From positions 2,159 to 24,052 of the forward strand of contig CAJUNK010000020.1 in assembly GCA_910587815.1 (NCBI GenBank): a DNA stretch of 21,894 bases, given 5' to 3'. Of this stretch, positions 7,309 through 14,406 are shown piece after piece. This DNA comes from Candidatus Gastranaerophilales bacterium. Its GTDB lineage: Bacteria > Cyanobacteriota > Vampirovibrionia > Gastranaerophilales > Gastranaerophilaceae. Numbering within the stretch: position 1 is the stretch's first letter; each line of letters starts with the position of its first letter. The notes below the pieces were generated by a model, which worked only from the letters and a program-made list of their open reading frames with translations, had not been told where the DNA came from and did no database searches. The translations under genes and the position numbers were made by a program.

Positions 7309-7686
7309 AAAATTTTGCAAGTTCAAATCCAGAAGACACCAGCGCACCGAAAAGGCAAGAGTACCAGGATACGAATTAACCCCATAACCGCCATTGTTCA
7401 GGTAAGCATCCCAATAGTTACTGCCGTTAGGTGTGCCTGCCCAAAAGTGGTTCGGGTAGCAGTTGTCAGCCCATCCTGTACCAGGCGCTGCGCCCTTGCA
7501 GTAATTAATTTCGTTGCACCGCACAGAGCCTGCCTTATTCCAGGGTTTCTGCGGGTGTTTTACGCCTAGGCGCTCGTATCCTATCCCATAGGGAGATGTT
7601 ATCTGTAGTACTTGTACCCCATATACGGCTAAGGCCTTGTCACCTATTAATAATTCTGTTTTTCGCTTTCGTAATTGAAAGCTCAA
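7294..7686 (-). pseudogene. Fragment with FISUMP/DUF1566-like C-terminus, GC-rich
   Basis: An open frame of 130 codons starting only at TTG, with no ATG and no ribosome site; a stop lies two codons upstream. The C-terminal part (GWADNCYPNHFW, NYWDAYLNNGG, then AFSVRWCLLDL) resembles the end of FISUMP/DUF1566-type repeats of secreted proteins, which usually close with an FSVRC block. The first 50 codons look unrelated to that domain. G+C is about 47-60% in the lines counted, roughly double that of its neighbours, and codon choice is unlike them (GGC, CTG, CCC common). I read it as the truncated tail of an acquired surface-protein gene. A short expressed protein cannot be excluded. Confidence 0.4.
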
Positions 7687-7979
7687 AACTCAACCCTGGC
7701 AAGGTTTTACAAAGCTGTCAGCTATCCCTACTGCACTTTAGAATCAGTGTCAATATTTATATCTAAGCAGGAAATTTGGCTTGATAATATATACATTCTT
7801 CAAGCGATATTTATTTTTAAGTAGTTTTTTTAAAGTAAGAATATGCTTAAAAAAATAAATGCACCATTTTAAAATACAAATGGCCCCGCCATGACGATTT
7901 GAACCTTATTTCTGCTTAAACCACGTAGATTTAAGCACTCTTTTTAGGTTTTCAATATTCTATATTAGCATAATTTTAC
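7687..7979. other. Gene-free stretch with a possible tRNA relic
   Basis: No credible gene on either strand. Positions 7882-7945 contain tRNA-like pieces on the minus strand: GGTTCAAATC (T-arm-like), then GGCGGGGCCA (like an acceptor 3' end with CCA). They are preceded by a strong hairpin (7913-7920 pairs with 7930-7937, TGCTTAAA/TTTAAGCA) in place of an anticodon arm. The T-stem does not pair and no 5' acceptor strand is found, so this is at best a decayed tRNA. On the plus strand the same hairpin is followed by TTTTT (7941-7945) and could act as a weak terminator. Confidence 0.3.
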
Positions 7980-9239
7980 CTATATTATAAATTCTTTAAT
8001 TTTGTTAATTACAAAATCTTTTGCACCTTTTTGGTTTTCAAAAATTTCTTCTGAATTTTTAGCTGTTTTATTATAAAAATCCTCATCAGATAGCAATTTT
8101 TTCATATATTCTTCAAATTCCTGCCTGTTGTGCACAATTTTTGCAGCGCCACCTTTGCATAAAAGAGAATAGATATCTTTGAAATTTTTGATGGATGGCC
8201 CTGAAACTACAGGTTTTGAATATATAATAGCTTCAAGCGGGTTGTGCCCGCCTGTGTTGTTAAAACTGCCTCCGATGAATGCAATGTCTGAAATTGAATA
8301 CATTCTAGATAATTCACCCAATGTATCTAAAAGTACAATATCATTATCATAAAAATTATCTCCGTTTGACCTTAAACCATATTTAAAACCATAAGTGTTT
8401 ATTAAATTTATAACAGCATCTTTTCTTGTTAAATGCCTTGGGGCAAGTAAAAGTTTTAAATCCAAAAATTCCTTTTTTAAATTTTTATATGTTTCAAGTA
8501 TAATTTCATCTTCGCCCTTATGGGTACTTCCTGCAATAAATACTCTGTGGTTTCCTTTTTCAAAATTTATAGGCTCAAGGTTTTTTTGGATATCAAATTT
8601 TAAATTCCTCATAACCTCTGTTTTATCAGGCTGTGCACCAATTTTTATAATCTTTTCCCTGTCTTCTTCACTTTGTGTATAAATTCCTGCATAGCAAGCA
8701 AAAATATGTTTAAAAAACCAGCCAAAATGTTTATATGTTTTAAATGAATCATCAGATATTCTTCCATTTATCAAAAGAAGAGGAATATTTTTTTTATTTG
8801 CAAAATATGCAAAAAATGGCCAAAGTTCAGTTTCTGCCATTAAAATAATATTAGGGTTTATATTGTTTAAAAATCTTTTAACAGAAAATGGTGTATCAAA
8901 AGGAAAATATGTGATGCAATCTGCAATTTTGTCATATTTTTTTATTGCAATATCCTGTCCTGTTTTTGTTCCTGTAGTGATAATTATTTTGTAATCATTA
9001 AATGTTTCTTTTGCAAGTTTTATTAAATTTTCTAAAGCTATAACTTCGCCCACAGAAACCCCATGAAACATTATGCTTTTTTCATTTTTTATTTTGTTTT
9101 CTTTAAATTTAAATCCTGTCTTTAATAAAAAACCTTCTGTAGATTTGTTTGTTAATTTTCTTAAAAGAAAATAAATTGGTGTAAAAATTATAATAAAAAA
9201 AATGCTGAAAATTTCTAAAATAAAAATAATAATATTCAT
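7980..9239 (-). CDS. waaA: Kdo transferase (GT30)
   Basis: 419 aa, the family's usual length. It transfers 3-deoxy-D-manno-octulosonic acid from CMP-Kdo to lipid A precursor at the inner face of the inner membrane, which implies LPS or a Kdo-lipid A core. A hydrophobic N-terminal anchor (about 3-25) comes first. FHGVSVGEV (58-66) contains Glu65, equivalent to the catalytic Glu of WaaA. ETELWPF and FIGGSFNNTGGHNPLEAI are the conserved GT-B motifs of the acceptor and CMP-Kdo sites. No Shine-Dalgarno sequence precedes the ATG. A TATACA (9248-9253 on the minus strand) lies 8 bases from the ATG, so the mRNA may have almost no leader. It is divergent from a glycosyltransferase gene with 56 bases between the starts. 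Confidence 0.96.
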   Translation of the reverse strand: MNIIIFILEIFSIFFIIIFTPIYFLLRKLTNKSTEGFLLKTGFKFKENKIKNEKSIMFHGVSVGEVIALENLIKLAKETFNDYKIIITTGTKTGQDIAIKKYDKIADCITYFPFDTPFSVKRFLNNINPNIILMAETELWPFFAYFANKKNIPLLLINGRISDDSFKTYKHFGWFFKHIFACYAGIYTQSEEDREKIIKIGAQPDKTEVMRNLKFDIQKNLEPINFEKGNHRVFIAGSTHKGEDEIILETYKNLKKEFLDLKLLLAPRHLTRKDAVINLINTYGFKYGLRSNGDNFYDNDIVLLDTLGELSRMYSISDIAFIGGSFNNTGGHNPLEAIIYSKPVVSGPSIKNFKDIYSLLCKGGAAKIVHNRQEFEEYMKKLLSDEDFYNKTAKNSEEIFENQKGAKDFVINKIKEFII

Positions 9240-9247
9240 AAAAAAAT

Positions 9248-9288
9248 TGTATAATATTAGAATTTATGAAGCAATAGTGTGGTAAAAT
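9248..9288. promoter_or_regulatory. Back-to-back short-leader promoters of waaA and the GT2 gene
   Basis: Minus strand: TATACA at 9248-9253, with a weak TTGCTT (9269-9274) 15 bases upstream, 8 bases before the waaA ATG. Plus strand: extended -10 TGGTAAAAT (9280-9288), 7 bases before the ATG at 9296. Both predict transcription starting at or within about 2 bases of the start codon. Confidence 0.45.
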
Positions 9289-9295
9289 TTTATTT

Positions 9296-10219
9296 ATGAG
9301 TTCAATATCTATAATAGTTCCCGTTTTTAATGTTGAAAAATATATAAAAGAGTGCATAATTTCCCTTTTAAATCAAACTTTTAAAGATTTTGAGCTTATT
9401 TTTGTGGATGATAATTCGTCTGATAATACTGTAAATATTATAAAATCCTTTAAAGATGAAAGAATAAAAATCTTAAAAAATGAAGGCAAAGGCGCAGGGT
9501 GTGCTAGGAATTTAGGGCTTAAAAATGCAGCAGGGAAATGGATTATATTTTTTGATGGGGATGATTTTTGTAAATCTGATTATTTAGAAAAAATGGTAAA
9601 AAAAGCAGAAAATATTAATTTGGATATTTTAATCTGTGCAACCGCTGAATTTATAGAAAAAAAACACAAAATTTCAAGACACAGAATAAGCCATACGTTA
9701 ACAAATTTGGATGAAAAATTTGTTAATGGTGTATATAATCTTCATCAGATAATAAAAAATGGTGAAATTTCAATACTTGAGATGATAGAACCTTGGGGAA
9801 AAATTTATAAAAAAGATTTCCTGATTTCAAATAATATCATGTTTCCAAAAATTTTATGTGCAGAAGACACTCCATTTTTATATAAAGCCCTTTTTTTGGC
9901 GCAAAAAATCAGTTTTATAAAAGATGAACTTGTATATATTAGAAGAAGACCTTCCTCGCTATCTTTCAGTACAAATAAAAATTGGATAAATTATTTTCTT
10001 GCTTATGAATTAGCAGATGAAATTATAAAAAAATATGAATATTTTGAAGATATTATAGAGTTTTATTTGGATAGAAAATTTAATACACTAAAATATTTCT
10101 ATAAAAAAGTAGGGATTTTATTTAAAATCCCATACCTTTTAAAATTTAAAAAACAGATAAACTTTGATAATAAAACCTTAGGAAAAAATAAATACTCTGT
10201 TTTAAAGGTTTTATTTTAA
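9296..10219 (+). CDS. Family 2 glycosyltransferase
   Basis: 307 aa. GT-A fold: ISIIVPVFNVEKYI at the N-terminus, VDDNSSDNT (37-45) for the nucleotide-sugar site, GAGCARNLGL (66-75), and the DxD-type metal motif FFDGDD (85-90). The C-terminal third is Lys/Phe-rich and has no clear membrane segment. It probably adds a sugar to LPS or another surface glycan, given that it sits divergently beside waaA; donor and acceptor are unknown. No Shine-Dalgarno sequence; an extended -10 element ends 7 bases upstream. It converges on the next gene with only 2 bases between the stop codons. Confidence 0.92.
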   Translation: MSSISIIVPVFNVEKYIKECIISLLNQTFKDFELIFVDDNSSDNTVNIIKSFKDERIKILKNEGKGAGCARNLGLKNAAGKWIIFFDGDDFCKSDYLEKMVKKAENINLDILICATAEFIEKKHKISRHRISHTLTNLDEKFVNGVYNLHQIIKNGEISILEMIEPWGKIYKKDFLISNNIMFPKILCAEDTPFLYKALFLAQKISFIKDELVYIRRRPSSLSFSTNKNWINYFLAYELADEIIKKYEYFEDIIEFYLDRKFNTLKYFYKKVGILFKIPYLLKFKKQINFDNKTLGKNKYSVLKVLF

Positions 10220-10221
10220 AA

Positions 10222-10719
10222 CTATTTTGTTTGTTTTTGTGCAGGTGCTACAGGTTTTACTAAATCAAAAATTGTACCTTCCTTTTTTTCAATAACGGTA
10301 CCTTCTGTTTGTACAACAGGAGCTTCAGCTTCAGGAGTTTTAGTAGAAGTTTCAGCAGGTGTTTCAAGTTTTATTTCTTTTGTAACATCTTGAGCATTTT
10401 CTTGAACAGTATTTATGGTTTCAGTTGCATTTTGGGAAGTTTCTTTTGCAGTTTCCTGTACGGTTTCGCTTACTTCCTTTGATGCTTTATCAATTTGTTT
10501 TGCGGTTTCATCTTTAATTTCATTTGTATCAACGGTTTTTACATCAACAGTTTGTTTAATTGTCGTTTCAACTGTTTCTTGCTTTGGAACTACAACAGCA
10601 GGAATTGTGGCATTTGCAGGTTCAACCTTTTTCATTGGAAATTTTCTTGCAGATGCAAAAGTACATCCTAAACTAACAGCAAACACTAAGCATACAGCCT
10701 TGATAAAATTTTTTTTCAT
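10222..10719 (-). CDS. Secreted Thr/Glu/Lys-rich helical protein
   Basis: 165 aa, function unknown. Signal peptide MKKNFIKAVCLVFAVSLGCTFASA (1-24) with a plausible SPase I site before RK. The mature part is low complexity. Residues 45-120 are a heptad/undecad-like run of T, E, K, Q and A (ETAKQIDKASKEVSETVQE... QENAQDVTKE) expected to form amphipathic helices like LEA or apolipoprotein-type repeats. The tail 120-165 is rich in Pro, Thr and Val. No cysteine follows the signal that would make it a lipoprotein. GGGGAG 5 bases before the ATG and an upstream promoter support expression. It could be a periplasmic or surface structural protein. Confidence 0.8.
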   Translation of the reverse strand: MKKNFIKAVCLVFAVSLGCTFASARKFPMKKVEPANATIPAVVVPKQETVETTIKQTVDVKTVDTNEIKDETAKQIDKASKEVSETVQETAKETSQNATETINTVQENAQDVTKEIKLETPAETSTKTPEAEAPVVQTEGTVIEKKEGTIFDLVKPVAPAQKQTK

Positions 10720-10752
10720 ATATCTCCCCTTTCATACTATTAAGACCACCAT

Positions 10753-10781
10753 ACTATAAAAAGTTACAAAAACCATGTAAA
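10753..10781 (-). promoter_or_regulatory. Promoter of the secreted helical protein gene
   Basis: On the minus strand, TTTACA (10776-10781), a 17-base spacer, then TATAGT (10753-10758). Transcription would begin near 10746, about 27 bases before the ATG at 10719. Confidence 0.65.
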
Positions 10782-11022
10782 AAGCATGAAAATTGTTACA
10801 AACTTAATAATTTTGCAGGTGCCAAGATTAATGTGTTTCAAATTCCCATGCTGCAATGTTTTAAGGCTAATTTTTTACATTTCTTATGTGAGTAATTTTA
10901 CTCAATTGAAAAATGAAAAATTTAACTCTAAAATAAAAGTATAATAAAAAATTGAATTTATAAATTCTTTTGCATTAATAAAAACAGCACTACTTTAAAA
11001 TAAAGGGAAAGGGGTAATAAGT
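10782..11022 (+). promoter_or_regulatory. Upstream region, palindrome and promoter of the phage-type cassette
   Basis: No gene is visible here. TGAGTAATTTTACTCA (10889-10904) is a 7+7 inverted repeat with a 2-base centre. It ends one base before the -35 element TTGAAA (10906-10911). A 17-base spacer leads to TAAAAT (10929-10934). The leader is about 80 bases and ends in AAAGGGAAAGGGG before the ATG at 11023. The position of the palindrome suggests an activator site or an upstream repressor site. I saw nothing recognisable in 10782-10888. Confidence 0.6.
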
Positions 11023-12069
11023 ATGTCTTTTAACATACCTAATACTTTTGTTGCGGGTACAAAAGCCCGTGCAGATGAAGTAAATGAAAATTTCGCATCT
11101 CTTGAGGATGCGGTAAACAAGAGTAATCAAGCTTTGGCACAAGTTAAGGAAGATTTAAGTTATGTTACCAATGATTTATTGGATGATTTTGTAGCAGAAG
11201 CTGAAATGGTGCTTAAATCAGGAAAATCAAAATTTTGCATCAATAGTTCAAATTTGTCTGAAGATGGAGATAGTCCGGATATTTTGTCTGCAAATCAGGG
11301 TATTTTAAGTTTTAAAATTGGGGGTGAATATCCTATAATGATTGCCACAAATGCCTATGGTGATTCTGAAACATTTGAAGGTCTTGATGATATTGATGTT
11401 TCTGGATATCCTGATGGAACCTATAATATATTTTTGGATTTAAGCGGAAACGTTGAATTGTTGAATACAAAAGTGTATAGAAGTCCAAAGGCGCCAACAG
11501 GTATGCTTTTAGATGATGTTTGGCTTTGTACACTGGAACCATGGGCTGCCTATAAATACAATGGAGTTTCATGGATTAATTATGAAGCTATCCCAATAGG
11601 TGCAATCACAGTTGCAAGCGGACAAATTACGCAATTTTTGAATGGGGAATTTAACACACAATATCTTGATGCAGATTGCAGGTGTGTCACCCAAAAAGGT
11701 CGCGAAAACCTTTCAAAAAGATATGAAACATCTTGGTTTCAGGTGATGCCAAAAAATGTATACACATTTGAACATAACTTTAATAAAGATCCTTTGCACT
11801 ATAGGGCAAGAATTGTCTGCAAGGTAAAAGAAGACCGTGGCAATTTTAAAAAAGGCGATATTATTGAATCTTTGTATTCAAACTATGCAGGAAATGAAGC
11901 AAGTACAGAAATGGGTATTTTATTAAAGTTTGATGAAAACACGGTTACTATTGGTATTGGAAATGGTATATATCATTGCATGAATGATTTAGGCGGAAAT
12001 GGATATGGTAATACGGTTACAAGGGCACTTGTTTCATACAAAGTAATAGTGACAGAAGATGTAAATTAA
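11023..12069 (+). CDS. Phage tail-fibre / receptor-binding-like protein
   Basis: 348 aa. The N-terminus, SFNIPNTFVAGTKARADEVNENFASLEDAVN, matches a common start of phage tail and fibre proteins (a GTKARADEVNxNF segment), followed by a short coiled-coil stretch (about 28-60). The middle (about 75-240) is Gly/Asp-rich and beta-like. The C-terminal part (245-348, FEHNFNKDPLHYRARIVCK ... ALVSYKVIVTEDVN) looks like a compact beta domain that could bind a cell-surface ligand. No signal peptide or membrane segment. It is the first gene of a three-gene unit with holin-like and amidase genes 21 and 24 bases apart. No capsid, sheath, tube or integrase gene is present in the window. Confidence 0.72.
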   Translation: MSFNIPNTFVAGTKARADEVNENFASLEDAVNKSNQALAQVKEDLSYVTNDLLDDFVAEAEMVLKSGKSKFCINSSNLSEDGDSPDILSANQGILSFKIGGEYPIMIATNAYGDSETFEGLDDIDVSGYPDGTYNIFLDLSGNVELLNTKVYRSPKAPTGMLLDDVWLCTLEPWAAYKYNGVSWINYEAIPIGAITVASGQITQFLNGEFNTQYLDADCRCVTQKGRENLSKRYETSWFQVMPKNVYTFEHNFNKDPLHYRARIVCKVKEDRGNFKKGDIIESLYSNYAGNEASTEMGILLKFDENTVTIGIGNGIYHCMNDLGGNGYGNTVTRALVSYKVIVTEDVN

Positions 12070-12090
12070 AAAAAGAAAGGGTGAAATAAA

Positions 12091-12363
12091 ATGTTTAAAA
12101 ATATATTGTCAAAAAGGGTGAAAAATCTTTTAAATACAATGGTTATGCCTGCAATTTTGTATGCCGAAAATTTAATCGGTAAAGGTTTTGGAGAGGCAAA
12201 AAAACAAGCAGCAATAGATTTTATTCTTGGAAAGCTTCCTGTATTTCTTATTCCATTTAAAGGGATAATCAAAAAATTACTTTTTGATATTTTGGATTTT
12301 GCAATTGAAGAAGGGGTTAAAAAACTTCATTCAATTCAAAAAAATCTTCCACAGGCGCTATAA
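12091..12363 (+). CDS. Small phage-associated protein, holin-like
   Basis: 90 aa. The pattern AENLIGKGFGEAKKQAAIDFI, then LPVFLIPFKGIIKKLL, then IEEGVKKLHSIQ resembles small phage proteins annotated as LLH-type holins from memory. However, I see no classical transmembrane segment; residues 47-66 are hydrophobic and Lys-flanked and would be amphipathic. Its position between a tail-fibre-like gene and an endolysin gene is where holins usually lie, and that is the main support. It could also be a tail-fibre chaperone or an anti-holin. AAAGGG precedes the ATG in a leader very similar to that of the next gene. Confidence 0.5.
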   Translation: MFKNILSKRVKNLLNTMVMPAILYAENLIGKGFGEAKKQAAIDFILGKLPVFLIPFKGIIKKLLFDILDFAIEEGVKKLHSIQKNLPQAL

Positions 12364-12387
12364 CCTTAAAAAAGAAAGGATATTAAA

Positions 12388-12945
12388 ATGAAAAGGATTA
12401 TAATTCACTGGACAGCAGGAACTTACAGGCCAAATAGTGTAGAGCGGGAGCATTATCATTATTTAATAGGCTATGAAGAAACTCCGCAAATAAGAGCCAT
12501 TGTTCACAAAGGGCTTTACCGTCCTGAAAGCAATTTAAACTGTACAACAAATAAATATTATGCAGCTCACACAGGTGGTGGGAATACTGGCAGTATTGGT
12601 GTTGCAGTGTGTGGAATGCTTGGATATAAGGATTTTACACACATTGGTGTTTATCCTATAAAGCCTGTTCAAATGGAATCTTGCTATGAACTTTGTGCAA
12701 AACTATGCAAAAAATATGGCATAAAAATTTCAAAAGAAACTATTATGACTCATTATGAATTCGGGAAGAAAAACCCCTTAACCCAAAGCAAAGGCAAACC
12801 TGATATTGAATATTTGGCATCTAATCCTTCTTTGCCGCCAAACAAAATAGGGGATTTTATAAGGGAGAAAATTAAATGGTATTATCAAAAATCCGAAAAA
12901 CCAAATTTAATCAAATCTCCTGGCATAAAAAACCTTGCAGGCTAA
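12388..12945 (+). CDS. N-acetylmuramoyl-L-alanine amidase (Amidase_2 endolysin)
   Basis: 185 aa. It cleaves the amide bond between MurNAc and the stem peptide. The T7-lysozyme/PGRP fold shows zinc ligands His7 (in IIIHWTAGTY), His122 (in IMTHYEFG) and Asp139 (in KGKPDIEYL), where the Asp replaces the Cys of T7 lysozyme. AAHTGGGNTGSIGVAVCG (59-76) is the conserved substrate groove. No signal peptide, so release would need a holin, as in phage lysis. There is no separate cell-wall-binding domain; the last 25 residues are a Lys/Pro tail. AAAGGA precedes the ATG. Its stop codon overlaps that of the convergent aldehyde dehydrogenase gene. Confidence 0.93.
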   Translation: MKRIIIHWTAGTYRPNSVEREHYHYLIGYEETPQIRAIVHKGLYRPESNLNCTTNKYYAAHTGGGNTGSIGVAVCGMLGYKDFTHIGVYPIKPVQMESCYELCAKLCKKYGIKISKETIMTHYEFGKKNPLTQSKGKPDIEYLASNPSLPPNKIGDFIREKIKWYYQKSEKPNLIKSPGIKNLAG

Positions 12946-14342
12946 AATTCCATAAGTTTGACAAACCTCTTAATTGAATCTAGCGAACCATTATCGGGTG
13001 ATAAGACAATTTTGTTCTTGTCGCCCTTTTTCTTTAAAATCCCTTTTCTGTGAGAAAAGGTATCAAAGGTGTATTTACCATGATAGCTTCCCATACCGGA
13101 TAATCCGATTCCTCCAAATGGCAGATTATGGTTTGTGGTTTGAAACATAACTTCATTTACTGCCCCTATTCCAAATGAAAATGTAGATAAAAATTCATTA
13201 ATAACATTTTCATCATTTGAAAAAATATAGGCGCTTAATGGTTTTTCAAGTTTTTTTAATTTTTTTATAGTGTCATAAGTATTTTCAAATGTAAGTATAG
13301 GTAAAACTGGGCCAAATATTTCATTTTGCATAGAAAAAGAATCAAAAGATTTAGCATCGATTAATGTTGGAGCAACATAAAGACCACATTCGTCAAATTC
13401 TCCGCCATAAATAATATTTTCACTTTCTATTTCTATTATTTCTTTTAATTTTGCAAATTGTCTTTCATTAATTATTCTGCCAAAATTTTCTGCTTCTTGC
13501 GGCAAGGGCCCCAATGCTTCTTTAAAGCTAGCCTTTAATTCTTCAATTAAAGCTTCTTTTATATCTTCCTGTACTAAGATATAATCAGGCGCAACGCATG
13601 TTTGTCCTGCATTTAAAAGTTTGCCTCTAACGATGCTTCTTGCAGCATTTTGAATATTTGCATTTTTATCTACAATAACTGGGCTTTTTCCGCCAAGTTC
13701 TAATGTTACAGGTGTTAAATTTTTAGATGCGGCTTCCATTACCTTTTTGCCTGTTTGAATGCTTCCTGTGAAAAATATGTGGTCATATTTTTTATTTAAT
13801 AAATCAAAGTGCAAAACAGTTTTTGGGTCTGCAACGTATACAAATTCTCTTGCAAATATACTGTTTATCATCTCCATCAGAATTTTTGTTGTAAAAATAG
13901 TATCGCTTGATGGTTTTAAAATAATGGTATTTCCTGCTGCAATTGCGCCAATCATAGGAATTAAAGATAATTGAAAAGGATAATTAAAGGGTGAAATTAT
14001 TAAAACATTACCTTTAGGTTCTGTAATAATAAAACTTTCTGCGCCATTTAGCATGGAGCTTAAATATAATGGTGTCTTTACTTTTTCAATTTCTGCCCAT
14101 TTTTTTACATTGCGATATGCCAGGTTCAATTCTTCTAAAACAGGCATAATTTCTGTGGTATAACATTCAAATTCTGATTTTCTTAAATCTTTATGAAGTG
14201 CAGCTATAATTTTTTCTTTATAGTTTACAATTGTTGATTTTAAGATTTTTAATTTATCAATTCTAAAATCAATATCAAGTGTTGCGCCAGATTTAAAATA
14301 ATTTTTTTGTTCTTCTAATATTTCATCTAATTTAATAACCAT
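12942..14342 (-). CDS. NAD(P)-dependent aldehyde dehydrogenase, class-3-like
   Basis: 466 aa. It oxidises aldehydes to acids. Conserved elements: ISPFNYPF with Asn120, ILKPSS with Lys143, FTGS (191-194), the general base Glu215 in LELGGKS and the nucleophile Cys249 in NAGQTCVAPDY. The compact length, the PFNYPF motif and a C-terminal extension after FPFGGIGLSGMGSYHGK-type sequence fit ALDH3-like enzymes that act on medium or long-chain aliphatic aldehydes. The substrate is not proved. It lies 64 bases downstream of dgt on the same strand. No Shine-Dalgarno sequence is visible, and the start codon sits in the loop of a perfect inverted repeat (listed separately). Confidence 0.95.
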   Translation of the reverse strand: MVIKLDEILEEQKNYFKSGATLDIDFRIDKLKILKSTIVNYKEKIIAALHKDLRKSEFECYTTEIMPVLEELNLAYRNVKKWAEIEKVKTPLYLSSMLNGAESFIITEPKGNVLIISPFNYPFQLSLIPMIGAIAAGNTIILKPSSDTIFTTKILMEMINSIFAREFVYVADPKTVLHFDLLNKKYDHIFFTGSIQTGKKVMEAASKNLTPVTLELGGKSPVIVDKNANIQNAARSIVRGKLLNAGQTCVAPDYILVQEDIKEALIEELKASFKEALGPLPQEAENFGRIINERQFAKLKEIIEIESENIIYGGEFDECGLYVAPTLIDAKSFDSFSMQNEIFGPVLPILTFENTYDTIKKLKKLEKPLSAYIFSNDENVINEFLSTFSFGIGAVNEVMFQTTNHNLPFGGIGLSGMGSYHGKYTFDTFSHRKGILKKKGDKNKIVLSPDNGSLDSIKRFVKLMEF

Positions 14343-14370
14343 ATTAAGATTTTAGATTAGATGAAATATT
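14317..14370 (-). promoter_or_regulatory. Perfect 15-bp inverted repeat around the ALDH start codon
   Basis: AATATTTCATCTAAT (14317-14331) is the exact reverse complement of ATTAGATGAAATATT (14356-14370). In the mRNA the 24-base loop (14332-14355) contains the ATG (14340-14342), and the 3' arm encodes residues 5-8. It could be a translational control hairpin or a DNA operator. Confidence 0.6.
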
Positions 14371-14406
14371 TTTCTATTCGCCATACGGGTAAAGTCAAAT
14401 TAAAAC

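Noticed and set aside
7880..7950. Possible intact tRNA with encoded CCA on the minus strand
   Set aside because: T-loop and CCA-like pieces exist, but the T-stem does not pair, no matching 5' acceptor strand is found, and the central hairpin has an 8-bp stem with a 9-base loop, unlike an anticodon arm.
10199..10222. GTTTTAAA...TTTAAAAC inverted repeat across the two convergent stop codons
   Set aside because: The stem is almost entirely A-T, so it is weak as a terminator and expected by chance in such AT-rich sequence.
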